This document shows, piece by piece, positions 1 through 11,560 of a stretch of 64,000 nt of DNA (positions within the stretch are counted from its first letter, which is position 1; every line of letters starts with the position of its first letter). Origin of the DNA: Parasponia andersonii (Eukaryota; Streptophyta; Magnoliopsida; Rosales; Cannabaceae); NCBI GenBank assembly GCA_002914805.1, contig JXTB01000330.1, positions 32,746 to 96,745 on the forward strand, read 5' to 3'. Made by a program: the position numbers and the translations under genes. The notes beneath the pieces were generated by a model. The model saw only the letters and a program-made list of their open reading frames with translations, made no database searches and was not told the origin of the DNA.

Positions 1-1
1 C

Positions 2-58
2 TCAGGAGACTGCATTGTTTCTAAAGATGGACCTTACCAGTCTTTGGAGGAATTTTGA
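2..58 (+). CDS. possible C-terminal codons of a plus-strand gene (partial, unrecognised)
   Basis: One frame is open from the window edge to a TGA at 56-58 and gives 18 residues ending in Gln-Ser-Leu-Glu-Glu-Phe. Its composition (Gly-Asp-Cys, Lys-Asp-Gly-Pro-Tyr) looks more like a protein tail than random AT-rich translation. An AATAAA hexamer at 212-217 would suit a 3' UTR. If real, this gene converges tail to tail with the minus-strand gene ending at 887. The stretch is too short to assign a family, and chance openness cannot be excluded. Confidence 0.3.
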   Translation, partial: SGDCIVSKDGPYQSLEEF

Positions 59-886
59 GACGATGAACGCTGACATTTCATTGCCGGACTGAATTAAGAT
101 AAGTAGAAAAACAGGAGAGAATCAAGAAAGGAAAAAGTTCTGTAATTCGTGATCACCTTTATAAATAGACAATTCCAAGTCTTACGGCCTAAGCATTACA
201 TTCCAAACTAGAATAAACTGTCGCTATATAATTACACTAAACCAAACTACCAGAAAACTAGTAAGATGATCTCAAATCTTTAATTATCTCATATCTCTCC
301 CTTCATCAAATTCTCTCTTCCTTTATTTCACATATGCTGCTTGGGAGCTACCCTTTGACTTCAAAGAAAATCCACATTGCCAAAATTTTCCAAAAAGCTA
401 ATAGGAGCTTTATAAACTTCATTTCAGTAGCCGAAATTTTACTTTTTCCAGGGAAGTTAAATCTTATAATGCTTTCACAAGTACAAGGGGCTAATAATAG
501 ACTTCAAGTATATAACTACACATAAGAAACAAAATAATCGAGAGAATAGACTAATGTAGAGCGACAATGGCCGAGCAAATTAAAATAATTAATGGAACCA
601 GAAGCAAATGTAGTTCCCTCAAACACTGGTGCTTATACCACGACCGAGTTAGTCAGTTTTTTAACACTGTTAAGTTGAAGAACATCAGTCAAAACAGAGT
701 CTAATTACTGAATAATATTTACAGTGGAAATTCTTCTCACAGATATATGTACAAAGCTAGGCTTGGGACTCTGAAAAGAAAGATAATCCAGATGTATCTT
801 CATTGTTAATGCTGCTGGGGAAGCAACTGAGGCACTAGATCTATTTTTAGGATGTTAGACATGAAGCCTTCCAAGTGCTAAAATCT
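59..886. other. intergenic spacer between two probable convergent gene ends
   Basis: No convincing coding stretch is seen. The spacer probably holds the 3' UTR of the plus-strand gene at the window start and the 3' UTR of the minus-strand gene ending at 887. A TTTATT at 322-327 could be a minus-strand poly(A) signal. The small open frame at 334-525 has no recognisable content. Confidence 0.4.
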
Positions 887-2938
887 TCATTCATCATCAG
901 ATGATCCGGATTTGTACGTGCGCATAATACGAATCTGAAGAAATAAAAATAAAAAGAAGATTCAATAGGATTTACAGGTAACCAAAACGCATATTTCTTA
1001 GCAGTTTTTCTTTTTATTTTCTTGGTCATCAATATGCCAACTAAAGTTCCTTTCACTGAAGGCTAATAGTTTAAAATTCAAAAAATTCAAACCGAATCTG
1101 AGGGACTGGGCAAGATATATTGCACGTAAGATCAGCAGGAAAGACTAACCATGCTTAATTTACGATCCTGATCTGTTTACAAATGAATAAGAAAAGGAAG
1201 TCCCATACAATTGATTAACACAAACAACAATTGTGCTCTCATTAGCCTAATATCCAATTATTATCAGATTCAATTATGAGCCATTACATGCATTTTTATG
1301 CTTTGTATGTTCATACATATGAAGAAATGTATATTTCATGAACGCAACAAACATAAAGACAACGGCAGCTCCATCCTAATGAATTAGGGGTCTCCTAGGA
1401 CACACCAATATCTAACGGTCACGAGCAAAAAATCTAAAGGTATAAATAAAGCATGAAGCAATAGTGTCCATACCTGGGCAAATGCATAAATTGCTCGCAA
1501 GATTCTAGCATAATCTGTTCCTAGCATTTGAATGACAATGTCAGCCAGAAATGTTCCCCAAAGCCTGCAAGCATCCAGATATATATAAAATGATCAAGTG
1601 GACAAAAACATTTCAGGAAAAAGCAGCCTAGCTCTGACCTAAAAACATCCTGGAGTTGATAAAGGAAAAGTGGACAAAGGAATACGGAATGCCCAAATAT
1701 CTTAGCATCATAGAGCTGAGAACAGGAGAGGGGCAAAAGGAACAAAGAACACCTCAACAAGAACTTAGCTTCATGACTTATGTTTCAGCTAGACATATGT
1801 TTGAACTATGTGCTGGTTAGTAAGATATACCTACGTTTTAACTGATCATAATCCAACCATCATCTCCCTTTACCCAAGTTTGCAAGTAGCTAAAGAAACT
1901 AGAAGAATCTAAGACATAATTCAAGCAAAATTGGACAAAGAGAAACAACACAGGGAAAAAGGGAGCGGAAAAGGAGAAAAGGACAAAGGATACACATCAT
2001 ATCTTTATCATTCCACATCATCTACATCACAGAAATAACATGAATGATAAAGAACATAAATGATCTACACATACATGACTAAAACGTCTATCTAAGAATT
2101 CTCAGGTAGTATAAATCACCTAGTTGAATAATCTAAATATACATAATCCTTTGACCGAACTATAAATCCAACAACACAAAATTAATTGCAATTCTATCAG
2201 AATTCAAATACAAACAAGTAGAATTACCAATGAAATACTTCAAAGTACCAAGAATAAAGCTCAAAATACTGGCAGAGTTCCATAACCAAATGCATTTCAA
2301 ATCAAATCTTTAAAAGAAAAAAAAAAAAACTTAAAAGTGGAAACATAAATCCACACATGTAATATGATGTCCAAGACGGCACCTGCATGGATGTATGTTA
2401 CTTCTGGACAACTCTCCCAACAATAGCAACCATAAACAAAAAAAGACAAGAAAGTTTGGAAAATAAATTCAATAAAATAAGTTGTTTAGAAAATTCACTA
2501 CAGAAGAGTGGCTACATTGGGCCAAGTAAAGTCATCATGCTTCGGAAGCCCAAGTATCTTGATGCTGCACCTGCAAGACCCTGTCAAAAGTTACCCACCG
2601 TGAAAATTCTGCTATGAAATTTTTCTATACAATAATGTCAACATTTTTCTTACTATTTTATGCCAGTAAGTTTCCTTGATAAAAATGCATATTGACTTGT
2701 AAGGTCATTGGTCAAAATTCATCCACAAAATTTCATGTTGCATTGTAGAATGAAGCTTCTAGACTTCAAGATTAATTAAAAATTTGTGTGGGTGATATAA
2801 TTACAATGATTGATGACTCCCATCATTCCTTTCGACAAACTTATAAAGCAAATGCATCACTAATTGTATTTGCAAAAGTGTAAGTTGCTTAATCATATAC
2901 ACCTTCAATATGCTTCTTATTGTCATAATAACAAACAA

Positions 2939-2973
<35 letters not shown>

Positions 2974-5900
2974 CCAAATTTCTGATAAGTGTTTGTTACT
3001 ACATCAATGTCCAATAAATTCCTACACTCTAACAGCATTATCATCAATGTCTGAAGTACATAATTATATAACTATATGAGAGCATATAAAAATATCGCCG
3101 GAAGATAGTTCTGAATACATACTAGGAAGAAAGAAGAACTGATAGGATGGAACAACATTTTTAGATAGCTAGAGTTCACGGATATTTCTAGAATTAATCG
3201 ACATGATGTGAAATGAAACAAAGTTTTTTCTCCTATTTACAAGAGGAGGTGAGGTCCCAGGAGCCTTGCAATTTCAGTCCACCTGTGTCACGCCTAAGCA
3301 AATTCACAGACATATCTGTGAGAGATGTGGTCGCAAAATTTTTGGAAGGAAAATAAGCTACGGAGAAGTGATAAGGATAAGGGGTTGTTACTGATTTGGT
3401 GTGTGAAAAAACTGAATACCGTAAGTTGACTGTTATTGTTTGAGGGAATGTTAGTAGAGTTGGCTATTTCCATGATCTATGATGTGCAATATTCCATTTG
3501 TAATTTGGTCAAGAGTTTCAAGTTGCTTTGATACAAATGCATGCGGTCTGTCTATCATGATTGTGTAATGAATTTGCACAGTGAACACCCAGGTTTTGAG
3601 AGCTGCTAAAGGGCTAAGAACTGGAAACTTTCATCCGCTTTCTAGGTCCACTTGAAGCTTTAAACTTCGTGATGTTAAAGTACGATCAGGTGATTGATTG
3701 CCCTCAAGCGGTTGGAAGTGCGAAGTAAAAACTTACAATTGGAATCCAAAAATGACACTGATTTGTATATCAATATATAAGCGTCTAGAAAACAAAAGGT
3801 TCTCTAGAGGTGCTTCCTTTTGGTCCAGAATCGGAATTTCCTAATTTCTAACAATGGGTGCCAATAAGAAAGGAGAATTTATTCCTGAATGTTGTTCTAT
3901 ATGTAAAATGAGTTATCTTTTGACCTCTTACTTATGCTTGGATTTAATCGGTAATGCCTAAGCTGGTATTAAGCCTTCTTGCTATTTGGTAGGGCAGTAT
4001 TAGTAAACGTCAAAGGGGCTATTTGGTATGAGGTAATCCTTAGATGGGAATGGATATTTCAATGCATCCCATTTTGGTACCATTTTAATACTCAGTAAAG
4101 TAATCACATCGGGAATCAAATTCTCTTAAGTGGGGGTCATCTTAAAGTTGCCAAAACATGTGGATATTGGATAACCCTCTATCTAAAATTCACCCTAAAA
4201 AATGAAACAAAAAAAAAAAAAAAAGATATAACATCCCAAAAATCATAGCAAATTATTTTATTTTATGCTAACAAATTTTATTATTTTAAAAGCAATTTAA
4301 TTTTATAATTGTTTTTTAAGTTTAATTTAAGCACATTCTCATGCGCAACCAAACACAGTTATCTAATATTCAAGGAATCATAAACAAAATTACAATGTGC
4401 AACCAAACACAATTCTTCTGAATATCAGACATTCATATCACCATCTTCAGCATTCCTATTAATTTGAAAACTTGGATTACCTTCTACCAAACGGTCCGAA
4501 AGACTATTCAAATACTAACCCAAGGATGTTCGAAAATCTCAAATTATCAATTCCATAAGTTGAAATCAACTTTCATATGCTATTCATTTGCTATCGCTGG
4601 ATGCTCCTTCTTAAGTGGTTTCTCTTTTTTCTTATGGATCTACATTTAGGAATTTAGCTTGTAATTTTTCGAGGCATGTCTCTTTAACACTCTATGTAAG
4701 TCAGGTCATAGTTTCCTTATGATATGTCCCCCAAGAGGGAGATAACTGAATCAACATTAGTTACCTGTTTTGCAGCCAGCATGGCTGCTCGAGACTCTAA
4801 ATTAATTGCAGCCAGTTCTCCACCCTGAAAATCAAGTATATGATATCATCCAGGATAGTCTTTATGGATTCTTCAAGCCATTTCATATTAGCCAATAACA
4901 ACTAGATCTATTACAGCACGCTATAAGCAGTTGCTAGAACTAGATGCAAAATGACAGGATACATACATCATAAATAAAATTTGTCCGCAGCAAATAAAAA
5001 ATGGTGCTTTAAGTATAAAGTATAGTTTACTTTTATACAAAAAAAAAAAAAATTAATAAAAGAATACAATGATATAAACACAGGACACAACAAATAAGGG
5101 TAAATACAATACAATTATATAAACACGTGACACAACAAATAAGGGAAAATACTACATGCTAATGCATATCTAATTAGGGGAGTTCATCCAATCCAATCCA
5201 CACTTTTTTCAGGAAATTGTATCTGATCACACATAATGCAGATTTCAGAAATCATATCCAATCTAATCCGCATGAAATCTTTCAACCAATCTAATCCAAT
5301 TTACATGAAATCTTTCAACCAATCTAATGTGCAAATTGGATCAGTTACTTTAGGTTAGTTACATGGGCTTAGTTCATAAGCTCTTATAATTGGGCTTAAT
5401 ATTGTTTTCTTATTATGGATTATTCATTTGGACACATCATTATAGCATTTATTTAAAAATAACATACACAATATATTAAAATCTAAAATAAGTATGTCAA
5501 ACAGATAAGCAGTACAATATATATGGATTATAAAATAAATTTATGTTGTATATATAAATAAGGGCACCACTCCAGTAGGTATTTTTTTTAACTTATCTAT
5601 AGATATTTTTTTGTCTAATTAAAATTTATTATGCGCGTCTTTTTATTATAAAAGATAGAGAGAAAAAATATTAAATAATGTGCACATCTTTCCAACTATT
5701 CAAATTGGCACGGCTAAAAAAAAAATACATATAGATAGATAGAAAAACAAATACTTATTGGAATGGGAACCTATAAATATATATATATATATATATTATA
5801 TATATAATTTAAGTGTGGATTAGATTGGATTGGTTACTTTCATAGTAAAAAAATATATTCGGACCGCAGAAGTACAGATTTCAGAAATTCAACATAATCC

Positions 5901-8900
5901 AATCTGCATATGTGTGGATATCCGCACATTGCGGATTGGATTGGATAAGATGGTGTGGATTTTGAACACCCTATCTCTAATATAGAGATACTTGTTTCTT
6001 TATGTATGTATAATATAATATTTTTGCTTGAAAAGAAATAGAAGCATTGTTAAAACAAAAGAGAGTTTCAAGTGAAAAAAAAAAATGGACAAGAGGGTGC
6101 CTATCATGAAACCCAATCTCTTAAAAAAAAGAAATTAAAGGCATCTAAAACCCCTCCATTTTGCATCCAAAACTTAATTTTACTGCAGAATCCTTCATAA
6201 CCTTCTTCAATATACTCAAATATACAAGTATTCCTTTCCAACCAAATTTCCCAACAAATACCAAACACCGCAACATTCTAAAGTAACTTGCTTTTCTTAT
6301 TAGTAGGCAGAAAATATGCCCAAAATAAATTAATATAACTCTTAGGAGCAACCCAAACCACCGTAATTCTTTCAAAATTAACTCCATAACCTGCTAGAAA
6401 AGGAACAATGCATAAATAAATGATTTGCCAATTCACCAGAATTTCTACGTAAAAAGGACCAGCTAGGAGAAGTAGTCTATAATGTAATATCTAGACCAGT
6501 AATTTATCTTGCATCTGAATTTCTAATATCAATCAACCTAGAAAAGGCTGATTACTTGAATAAAAACCTCAATATTGAGGTTTTTCCTATTTCTTACTCC
6601 CACCTTAATCACTATATCTCTTCAACAATGGTCTTCAGCAATTAGTTAAAACTTTTTAATTTTAATTTTTTTAAAACCAAATTTGGCTGAAAACTGAATT
6701 TTTTCTACTATGTTTTCACTTAGTTACAGTTGTACCATAAGACTATGCCAGCCTCTTCCACGAATGCAATCAGCTTTGATATACACAGAACTGATTATCA
6801 TTATGGTACTCAAGGGGGGAAAAAAAAGTTACAACCAATAAAATTTTGGTCGAAACCCCAAATATTTCCTCACACCTAATAGTGATTTCTGTGTTATTTA
6901 TCGTGAAAGACGGATATCACAAAATTTCAATTCTTCAGGTAAAGCTGCGGATATTTGGAAATTTTGTCTGCCTTTCAGGCTTTGAACAACGAAGAAGGGT
7001 AAAGTACAAAATTCTCAAAGTGCAAACAGATTGGACCATATCAAACATTTACCTTTTTTATAAATTCCCTTTTTATCTGATAATTTGCAGCTTCTAGGAA
7101 CACCTTTCCAGATAATCTCTTTGACAACTACCAAATGAAAAATAAATCAGAGACAAAGATGAGGAAAATAAGATTTAATCCACAAATTAATTCTCTTACC
7201 AATTGATAAATCTTTGCCAAAGTGACTATACCACCACCCTTGTAAAAATAAAAAAAAAATATGTGAGATCAGTATAAGTCAAACAGAATCAGAGAACTGA
7301 AAACTTGCAAAAAAGCATTTTATTCTTCGTAGAAGATTAACAGCACCTTCAAAACCATTGACCGAAAATCTTTCAAAGCAGAAAGAGCCTGCACTTTCCA
7401 TCCACTAAGTCCAAGTTGTAAACCACCTTCGGCATTAGATGTTCTAGAGTATTCTAATAAGCCCGAAGAAGCTTCAAGTTCTTCACTACATTAAGACAAT
7501 TATATACCCTAAGTCATCAGGATTCAGGATACCTTTAGAAAGAAAGAAAGGCTTTTGACTTTTCTAAGATATAACAGTCATGAAGACTAATAATAGGACT
7601 AGCGAATTTATCATTCAAGAAATAGGACTAGCGAATTTATCAGCTAAGCAACATTGGAAGGTAGAAATGACTATAAGAGCATTCTTGTTCTGAGTGGGTA
7701 ACAGCCAATCTGACACATGCATTGCTAAAGTTGCTGTAAAGGTAGTGCATAGTGATAACATATCCTAAAGGTGGCCATTTTCTCATACTAACATTAACAA
7801 AAACAGTGTATGCAGATTGCGGCATTAACTGGTGCAAACTGAATATAAAAGTAACACTTCCGCATAAGAAACACCATCATTCATATTGAAGACCATTTTG
7901 TGATAATCACCCTAACCTCCAAATCTTTTCCATTCAGAGGAGTCTTAGAATCCTAAATTATCAAGAAATTTTGCCTTGGAGTAAGAGAAGAGATGAAACT
8001 AACAATGTTCCTTTACAATTTGGTAGAACAAGTTCAAGTATATAATAATTGGTTTGGTTACAAGCTAGACACTCTTTTGGATTTCCTTCACAGATCCACC
8101 TTGTAGAAAGTTTACATAATAAAAATTTGCCCAGTATTCTATACTAAACAAAGTCCATCTTACCCAGAATTTGAAAGTTTTTCAATTCAAGAGTTTACTT
8201 AAAGAACATACAATGCCAGAAGCACATTCTGCAATTCACTTGTTGAAAGAGAAAAGAAAAAGGTTCATTTTTCTTTTGTCTTTTCCTAATTATTAGAGTT
8301 ACTGAAACTAGATTTTTTCAGCCACAGAGACAGAGACTAAAGACATCTTTCTAAATTGTAGCAGGGTTATCTGAGAGACATGCCTTGAGAAATCATGCAA
8401 CAGATGAAGAAAAATCTCTGCTTCAAGGTCTTCTGTGGACAGTTTGTTTGAGCAAGGAATGTTTAACTCCTTTCTCACAGCAAGCAAAACATTCCTATAT
8501 GATGGCCTCCAACCCCTAAAAAAAGTATCAAATCAGCTCAGACGGTCAACTATAAGTTACAAATTACCCATTACTTGATTCTTTAAATACGGAATATGGA
8601 TTACTTTAAATACAGTTAGATGTGAAAGAAGAGGAGCAAACAGCTCAATTATCCATTCGCCACTACCAAGAAAAATATAAAATGCTACTTAGACAGTATT
8701 GAAGGCATCAAACTACTCATTAATATTAATGTATTACATTAACTTTGCAAATATAAAGTTAAGTAACCTTAAGGTCGCACGAGCATCAGCCGCAAGGAAC
8801 AAGAATCTTGATTCGAGTGCTGCTATGAAGTTCTTTCTTTCTTGAAGATCTTCGTCAATCATGGCGTAATCCACATCGGTCCTCTTGATTATTGATTTGA

Positions 8901-9591
8901 GCAAAGGGCTAAAGTAGCTGCATATTAACAGCATTCACCATTCAAAAATGCAAACCTTTTAGCAACTTCATATTGGGTATTTCAAAGAATTGAATCTTAA
9001 TCATTGAAGCACTAAATAATTAAAATCATATAACATTGTTATTTCAAGCATTGCCTAATCCCAACTCTTAAATTGGTCGATAGACTCTTCCAATTGTGTT
9101 TATCCACATAACCAAGAAAAGGGTATCTCATAAGATGAAAATGTAAGCTACCTTGGGCCAAAAAGGATATTTTGAAGCTCAAATAACTCAGAGTCAGTGG
9201 CAAGTTCAAGCACTGACCGAAGTTCTGGATCAAAAGCACCTGTGAACTTAACCCCAAAACATCTCAAAATTCAAAACTTGAAGTGGGTAAATACCAGATA
9301 TTCAAAAGTGTTGCAAGGAAAAACGTGACCTTGCCCAGCACTTGAGATAGAAGCACGAGCGCATTCCACCAACCTCAGACAGTTTCTATTCTTAGGTGAG
9401 CCAAAAAATTTAAGCAAAATCCCGTTTGGCTGCTGAGAAAGTAAGTGAGAAAAACAAAAAGGAAATTAAAAAAAAAAAGGAAAGTAAGAAAGAAAGGGAA
9501 AGAAGAAGCATACAGAGTAGGTGTGTTTGGCGAAGGGGAACGTTGCGGTGGTTATCATCGGGGAAGCGACGGCGACCTTAGCAGCACTCAT
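887..9591 (-). CDS. 12-exon nuclear gene, probable plastid protein related to YaaW/UPF0174
   Basis: I rebuilt 12 exons by splice sites and frame: 9514-9591, 9330-9432, 9152-9239, 8768-8917, 8384-8515, 7347-7485, 7200-7238, 7053-7127, 4765-4824, 2516-2580, 1474-1564, 887-934. Together they give 1068 nt, that is 355 residues plus stop, with no internal stop and matching phases at all 11 junctions. The first ~55 residues are rich in Ala, Ser and Thr and poor in acidic residues, like a chloroplast transit peptide. The body contains AFDPELRSVLELATDSELFE, GWRPSYRNVLLAVRKELNIP, LSGKVFLEAANYQIK and GTDYARILRAIYAFAQIRI, which I recall from conserved plant and cyanobacterial proteins. The central block resembles E. 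coli YaaW (UPF0174). The biochemical role is unknown. Residues ~289-330 form a hydrophobic, possibly membrane-associated stretch. The start is the first ATG after a T-rich leader. Intron 5 has a GC donor. The family call rests on remembered motifs, not a search. Confidence 0.85.
2941..2970. repeat. (AT)n microsatellite in intron 9
   Basis: This is an uninterrupted AT dinucleotide run inside the 2.2-kb intron between the 4765-4824 and 2516-2580 exons. The rest of this intron holds no recognisable gene. Confidence 0.8.
4010..4420. mobile_element. possible MITE remnant in intron 9
   Basis: The left edge reads GGGGCTATTTGGTATGAG. The right part contains two near-repeats of GCAACCAAACACA, the complement of a TGTTTGGTTGC-type terminus seen in many plant hAT-like MITEs. 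The interior is AT-rich. No clean terminal inverted repeat or target duplication could be fixed, so only the general class is suggested. Confidence 0.25.
5176..5976. mobile_element. probable MITE with imperfect inverted ends, in intron 8
   Basis: The left end reads AGGGGAGTTCATCCAATCC. The right end, reverse-complemented, reads AGGGTGTTCAAAATCCA, followed by repeated TCCAATCC on both sides. The interior is AT-rich with repeated ATTGGAT motifs. Such CCAATCC-rich, GTTCA-ended elements are common in plant introns. No exact target duplication was found. The intron (4825-7052) is spliced across it in the gene model, so the insertion seems tolerated. Confidence 0.4.
6131..6395 (-). pseudogene. LINE reverse-transcriptase C-terminal fragment in intron 8
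   Basis: Read on the minus strand, one frame contains WVAPKSYINLFW followed by WEIWLERNTCIFE and FWMQNGG. The W-x-I-W-x-ERN-x-x-IFE pattern is typical of the region after the RT zinc-binding domain of plant L1-like LINEs. There is an in-frame TAG where the family normally has Trp, which fits TGG-to-TAG decay. It is only a fragment, inserted in the same orientation as the host gene. Confidence 0.6.
8383..8384 (-). other. non-canonical GC splice donor of intron 5
   Basis: On the minus strand the exon ends CAAG and the intron begins GCATGT, with GC at 8383-8382. The acceptor is a normal AG at 7487-7486. Joining here restores Ser-Ser-Glu-Glu across the junction in frame. No GT donor close by keeps both frame and sequence sense. 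GC-AG introns are a small known class of plant U2 introns. Confidence 0.75.
9430..9435 (-). other. NAGNAG tandem acceptor at exon 2
   Basis: The minus-strand acceptor reads CAGCAG. Using the first AG starts the exon with a Gln codon, and using the second removes only that Gln. Both keep frame inside the putative transit peptide, so two isoforms differing by one residue are possible. Confidence 0.6.
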
Positions 9592-9617
9592 CTTCAACCA
9601 CCAGCTTGTGCAATGCA

Positions 9618-9660
9618 AATAATAATAAAAAAAAATAAAAAAAAAATAAAAAAAAAAAAA
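9618..9660. repeat. A-rich tract (T-rich in the leader of the minus-strand gene)
   Basis: This is a run of A interrupted by single T residues, just upstream of the ATG at 9591. On the coding strand it is a poly(T)-rich 5' leader or core promoter segment. Open frames crossing it are low-complexity shadows. Confidence 0.6.
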
Positions 9661-9697
9661 GGACGGATGGATGAGATATGGCTTACTTCGTTCGTGG

Positions 9698-9714
9698 CAC
9701 GTGCAAGGCACGTG
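9698..9714 (-). promoter_or_regulatory. two G-boxes (CACGTG) 11 bp apart
   Basis: Perfect CACGTG hexamers lie at 9698-9703 and 9709-9714, each inside a direct repeat GGCACGTG, about 107-123 bp upstream of the start codon. G-boxes bind plant bZIP and bHLH factors (HY5, PIF and ABF types). Their position suits light- or ABA-responsive control of a plastid-protein gene. That regulation is inference; the sites themselves are directly visible. Confidence 0.65.
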
Positions 9715-9719
9715 ACCAT

Positions 9720-10985
9720 CTAATTTTGTTTTCGCTAGTGCTCTAATGTATTTTTGCGATTTCTTTCGTGTGAAAAATTATGCGGATTCAGGATATTTAA
9801 AAAACAAATTAAAAATCCGAAATTAGTGCTCTATGTCCCTTCTACCATCTATTAAAAATTCGACGGGTCAAACTAAATATTTTGACAACGTTTGCTAAGT
9901 TCAGAAAACCAGACCCTAAGATTGAAATAACCAGATTTTACGACGACGTACTCACCTCCTTCAAATCTAATCTCGATGAAGATTTAGAAGAAATTGATAA
10001 AAGAATTTGGAATGGTCATAGTTCAAAGAGAAAAAATTTATTTATTCTCTGGAAGTCAACCAGTCTGTTATTATAAGTTAATAGAATTTTTTACAATACA
10101 AGACTCAATTGAAAAAGGAGATTATTCCAACAATAAGCTAGTTTTGTCTAGCTAAACCATGTACAATTTTATTAGTTTCACAAAATATATACTTAACAAT
10201 GGCACCAAGAAAACAAAAGAGGCTAAATATATTTAGACTTAGAATGACAAATTATGCTATTACTGAGTATCAATGACAAGTTATGCTATCACTAAGAGCC
10301 TATAAGAGAGAGATTGCCAATGCTTTAACTTCAGAATTCTTTAGTGATAATATGTGAGTCACTTTTTTTGCCGATGTTGCCATGACTTTATTGTATTGTA
10401 AATTACAACACCAACACTCATTGAATGTATTTTAACATTGATGACTGTATCCACATTCATCTTGAAGCGGTCATCCAAAAAGGAAGACCCTTTACTGCAT
10501 AACTGCAACCCCCAAACTTTCCTCGAGCGTAGTAAAGTACCAAATTAATCTATCCACTCACGGTCTAATACTCAATGGAATGGAGAGTACCTAATATAAT
10601 TAGAATAAACTCCAGTAGTAGCAAACTATCAAATTAAACCATCCATTTGCGATCTCATACTCAATGGAATAGAGAGTACCTTGTTATAAATCAAATAAGA
10701 TTACAATTAAAGCAAAAACAAACCTAGATCATTCATGTTAATTGAATAAATTTTTGAATTTACCTGAATTCATGGCTAATCTAACTGAGGACTAAAGATA
10801 GAGAGATTGAAGGCAAAAAAAAAGCATAAGAGATGAATGGACTAAAGAGTCTGAGGGTTTGAATCTTCTGTAGTCTAAATCCTAATTTTCTTAAATGTAA
10901 TTATAAGTAATGATGGTAAGTTACAGAGAATTGAGTGTATGTATATTTTGACTGCAAGGACCATAACCCTTGTCAGTTCCTTAAG
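9720..10985. other. AT-rich intergenic DNA with a weak local duplication
   Basis: No gene is recognised. Two diverged copies of a roughly 60-bp unit ending ACTCAATGGAAT-GAGAGTACCT occur near 10530-10592 and 10620-10682. An unassigned 64-codon frame lies at 9882-10076. Confidence 0.4.
9882..10076 (+). CDS. unrecognised open frame, 64 codons
   Basis: The frame contains a charged stretch, KFRKPDPKIEITRFYDDV then SNLDEDLEEIDKRIW, with balanced acidic and basic residues and protein-like codon use. It opens with TTG rather than ATG and ends in TAA. No upstream or downstream exon was found. It may be an exon or gene fragment, or chance. Confidence 0.2.
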   Translation: MTTFAKFRKPDPKIEITRFYDDVLTSFKSNLDEDLEEIDKRIWNGHSSKRKNLFILWKSTSLLL

Positions 10986-10991
10986 TAGTCG

Positions 10992-11020
10992 CTTGTTGGG
11001 TATGATGTATACCCAACAAG
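10992..11020. repeat. perfect 12-bp inverted repeat (hairpin) with 5-bp loop
   Basis: The arms CTTGTTGGGTAT (10992-11003) and ATACCCAACAAG (11009-11020) are exact reverse complements around GATGT. They sit at the probable outer edge of the copia LTR remnant that ends at 11175, so the hairpin may mark an LTR terminus. Confidence 0.7.
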
Positions 11021-11560
11021 ATAGACTAATAGGGTTTTTACGTTAGTATCAATACCTGATTGGATATCCTGACTCAACTTTATTAAATCAATTATTGTAT
11101 CATTTTAGAACCAATATGGCCCAATATAATTAATTCACACATGTAACCCAACATAGGAAATATAGTTTCCTAACAATTCCCACTTAGGTCATATATGTAC
11201 AGTACACAATTATATTGCAAAACTAAAATATAGCCATGAAAATGTCATATTATTCCTGAATATCTCCGAAGATGCAATCTCATCCATCAGACTTATTAGC
11301 ACGAAACCAAAGCGTCTATCATTGTACTTATTTAGATGGCAACTAGAACCATCAATGATCATCGTTCCAATAAGCTTGAGTGACATGGATCGAGTATGGA
11401 TTATAGTATGGAAATTATATACAATGTGATTTACTGTACCTATTTCTAACTAGTCCTCTTGAAACTGTAGTGAGATCGACCTTAGTCTTTCCCTTTTAGT
11501 ATATTACCAAAAACTTTAATGTCAAACCATAATAGGAAAGCAATGAATATGAAGAATATG
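10994..11560 (-). mobile_element. minus-strand copia-type 3' end (polypurine tract plus LTR remnant)
   Basis: On the minus strand, GACCTAAGTGGGAAT (11190-11176) resembles a copia polypurine tract. It is followed by TGTTAGGAAAC, a TG-starting LTR that would run to the TG/CA-like edge near 10994. Positions 11190-11560 resemble the non-coding stretch between pol and the 3' LTR of plant copia elements. No pol frame survives here and no second LTR was found. Confidence 0.4.

Noticed and set aside
8734..8934. 66-codon minus ORF as a separate small gene
   Set aside because: It is exon 4 (8768-8917) of the 12-exon gene with intron read-through at both ends.
9445..9723. Lys-rich and Phe-rich open frames on both strands
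   Set aside because: They cross A-rich tracts. Only the 26 codons ending at the exon 1 donor (9514-9591, minus) belong to a real gene.
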